35,453 nucleotides of DNA from contig NZ_JAAHGO010000034.1 in assembly GCF_010672455.1 (NCBI RefSeq), positions 56,674 through 92,126 of the forward strand, read 5' to 3'. A program made the position numbers and the translations under genes. Position 1 is the stretch's first letter; each line of letters opens with the position of its first letter. The DNA is from Okeania sp. SIO2C9 (GTDB lineage Bacteria > Cyanobacteriota > Cyanobacteriia > Cyanobacteriales > Microcoleaceae). The notes under the pieces were generated by a model. That model ran no database searches, was not told the DNA's origin, and saw only the letters and a list, made by a program, of their open reading frames with translations. Below, one piece after another: positions 34,247 to 35,453 of the stretch.

Positions 34247-35453
34247 ATGACTACAGAATCACAAAATAACCAACCCCCATATAACCCAAAGCAAACTACT
34301 GAAAATATAGAGTTTTTTGGCAACGAAAATGCAATGAATTCTGTAAATTCAGCCAATGATATAAATATTAATCAATCTCGTACTGTCATTTATAACTATT
34401 ATTATGAAAAACAAACAATTACCACATCTACTGAAGAAGATGTAGATGATAATTTACCTTGTCCCTATCAAGGTTTATATAATTTTACTCATAAAAATGC
34501 TGAATATTTCTTTGGTCGTGAAGTATTTATTGAAGAACTCTATCAATATACAGAAACTCGGAATTTTATTCCCGTATTAGGTGCGTCAGGAAGTGGAAAA
34601 TCTTCAGTTATTTTAGCAGGATTAGTCCCAAAATTAGTCAAAGCCGGACATTGGCAATTTACCCATTTTCGTCCAGGAACAGACCCGTTTTATGCTCTAG
34701 CTCGTGCCTTAATTCCACTCTACGCACCCCACCTCAATGAAACTCAACTTCTGACTCAAACTGACGACTTATCTGAGTATTTAAAAGATACAAAAAAGAC
34801 TAATCAATTATCCAAAGTTTTTGAACAAATACAGCATAATCATCCCCATAACAGAACTTTATTAATTGCCGACCAATTTGAGGAACTTTACACTCTTTGT
34901 AAAGATGAACAAACCCGCCGAAAATTTCTGGATACTCTCTTATATACATTCCAAACTTTTAGCGAAAAATCATCTTTATCAACAGTATTAGTTACCACAA
35001 TGCGGGTAGATTTTTTAGATAATGTATTGGCTTATCCACCATTAGCTGATGTGCTGCGGAAGGATGTAAAAATTCGTTCTATGAATGTAGAAGAACTAAG
35101 AGAAGTTATTGAAAAACCTGCTCAAAAATTAGGTGTCAATTTTGAAAGCGGACTGGTTGAACGTATTCTCAAAGATGTAGATAAACAACCGGGAAATTTA
35201 CCTTTATTAGAATTTGCTTTAACAGAACTTTGGAAAAAACGCCAAGGCAAAGAATTAACTCATCAAGCTTATGAAGAAATAGGTCAAGTTTCTGGTGCAT
35301 TAACTCGTTATGCTGATGATGAATTTAGTAAACTTAAACCTGAAGAAAAAGAACAAGTCCGTCGAATTTTTATTCAGTTAGTGCAACCAGGGGTAGGAAC
35401 AGAAGACACTAGACGAGTTGCCACCAAGGCAGATTTAAACGATAAAAACTGGA
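34247..35453 (+). CDS. nSTAND NTPase, N-terminal part (gene cut by window edge)
   Basis: The ATG at 34247 opens a frame of at least 402 codons that runs off the window. It begins MTTESQNNQPPYNPK and holds the same Asn-rich motif (NIEFFGNENAMNSVN ... ININQS, about 20-44), the YNYYY block, Walker A GASGSGKSS and Walker B LLIADQFEEL. From 34571 to the window end the DNA reads the same as 30654-31536 in the preceding gene, whereas the first 320 bases differ at many sites and by one codon. The gap to the upstream stop is only 116 bases, so the two may be co-transcribed. The C-terminal sensor type cannot be seen. Confidence 0.9.
   Translation, partial: MTTESQNNQPPYNPKQTTENIEFFGNENAMNSVNSANDININQSRTVIYNYYYEKQTITTSTEEDVDDNLPCPYQGLYNFTHKNAEYFFGREVFIEELYQYTETRNFIPVLGASGSGKSSVILAGLVPKLVKAGHWQFTHFRPGTDPFYALARALIPLYAPHLNETQLLTQTDDLSEYLKDTKKTNQLSKVFEQIQHNHPHNRTLLIADQFEELYTLCKDEQTRRKFLDTLLYTFQTFSEKSSLSTVLVTTMRVDFLDNVLAYPPLADVLRKDVKIRSMNVEELREVIEKPAQKLGVNFESGLVERILKDVDKQPGNLPLLEFALTELWKKRQGKELTHQAYEEIGQVSGALTRYADDEFSKLKPEEKEQVRRIFIQLVQPGVGTEDTRRVATKADLNDKNW

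Overview
The window looks like a chromosome segment of a filamentous cyanobacterium (large-genome Oscillatoriales type). The evidence is scattered HIP1 octamers (GCGATCGC), short 7-bp tandem repeats between genes, several families of dispersed intergenic repeats, AT-rich coding with long gene-free gaps, and protein families typical of these genomes (AAA_35-CHASE2, caspase, NACHT, CHAT, STAND-WD40). I cannot name the genus. I saw no rRNA, tRNA, CRISPR array or complete insertion sequence.

Layout. (1) 1-3166, minus: start of a giant acidic Ca-rich-looking surface protein, cut by the left edge. (2) 3167-4101: repeat-rich gap. (3) 4102-6816, minus: ClC-CBS-USP anion transporter in which the gating Glu is Gln. 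(4) 6817-8253: long gap with dispersed repeats and three 48-bp repeats. (5) 8254-12492, minus: AAA_35-CHASE2 membrane receptor, a four-helix-bundle gene broken by one in-frame TGA, and an HTH-AAA_35 NTPase. (6) 13393-15110, plus: GH24 lysozyme-like protein and C39-like peptidase, preceded by two copies of the same leader. (7) 15935-35453, plus: caspase-like protease carrying four 22-residue repeats, membrane NACHT NTPase with a C-terminal zinc ribbon, CHAT-domain protease, then four nSTAND NTPases in tandem (WD40 type, non-WD40 type, WD40 type, and one cut by the right edge).

Reading of region 7. This looks like a bacterial NLR-like network with caspase-superfamily proteases as possible effectors. 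The strongest unexplained signal is in the linker of the CHAT protease (21221-22321). It carries two short glycine/asparagine-rich motifs in series. The first (VGQAGRDL core) is also at the N-terminus of the neighbouring NACHT protein. The second (G-x2-N-x2-N-x-[VI]-N ... [ND]-Q-S) is also at the N-terminus of all four nSTAND proteins downstream. The simplest inference is that the CHAT protease is a shared effector recruited by homotypic, possibly amyloid-like, contacts from two kinds of NTPase sensor. The two complete WD40 proteins each hold 14 nearly identical repeats that differ mainly at a few positions, the pattern expected of fast-evolving recognition surfaces. The last two STAND genes appear identical over about 880 bp, pointing to recent duplication or gene conversion.
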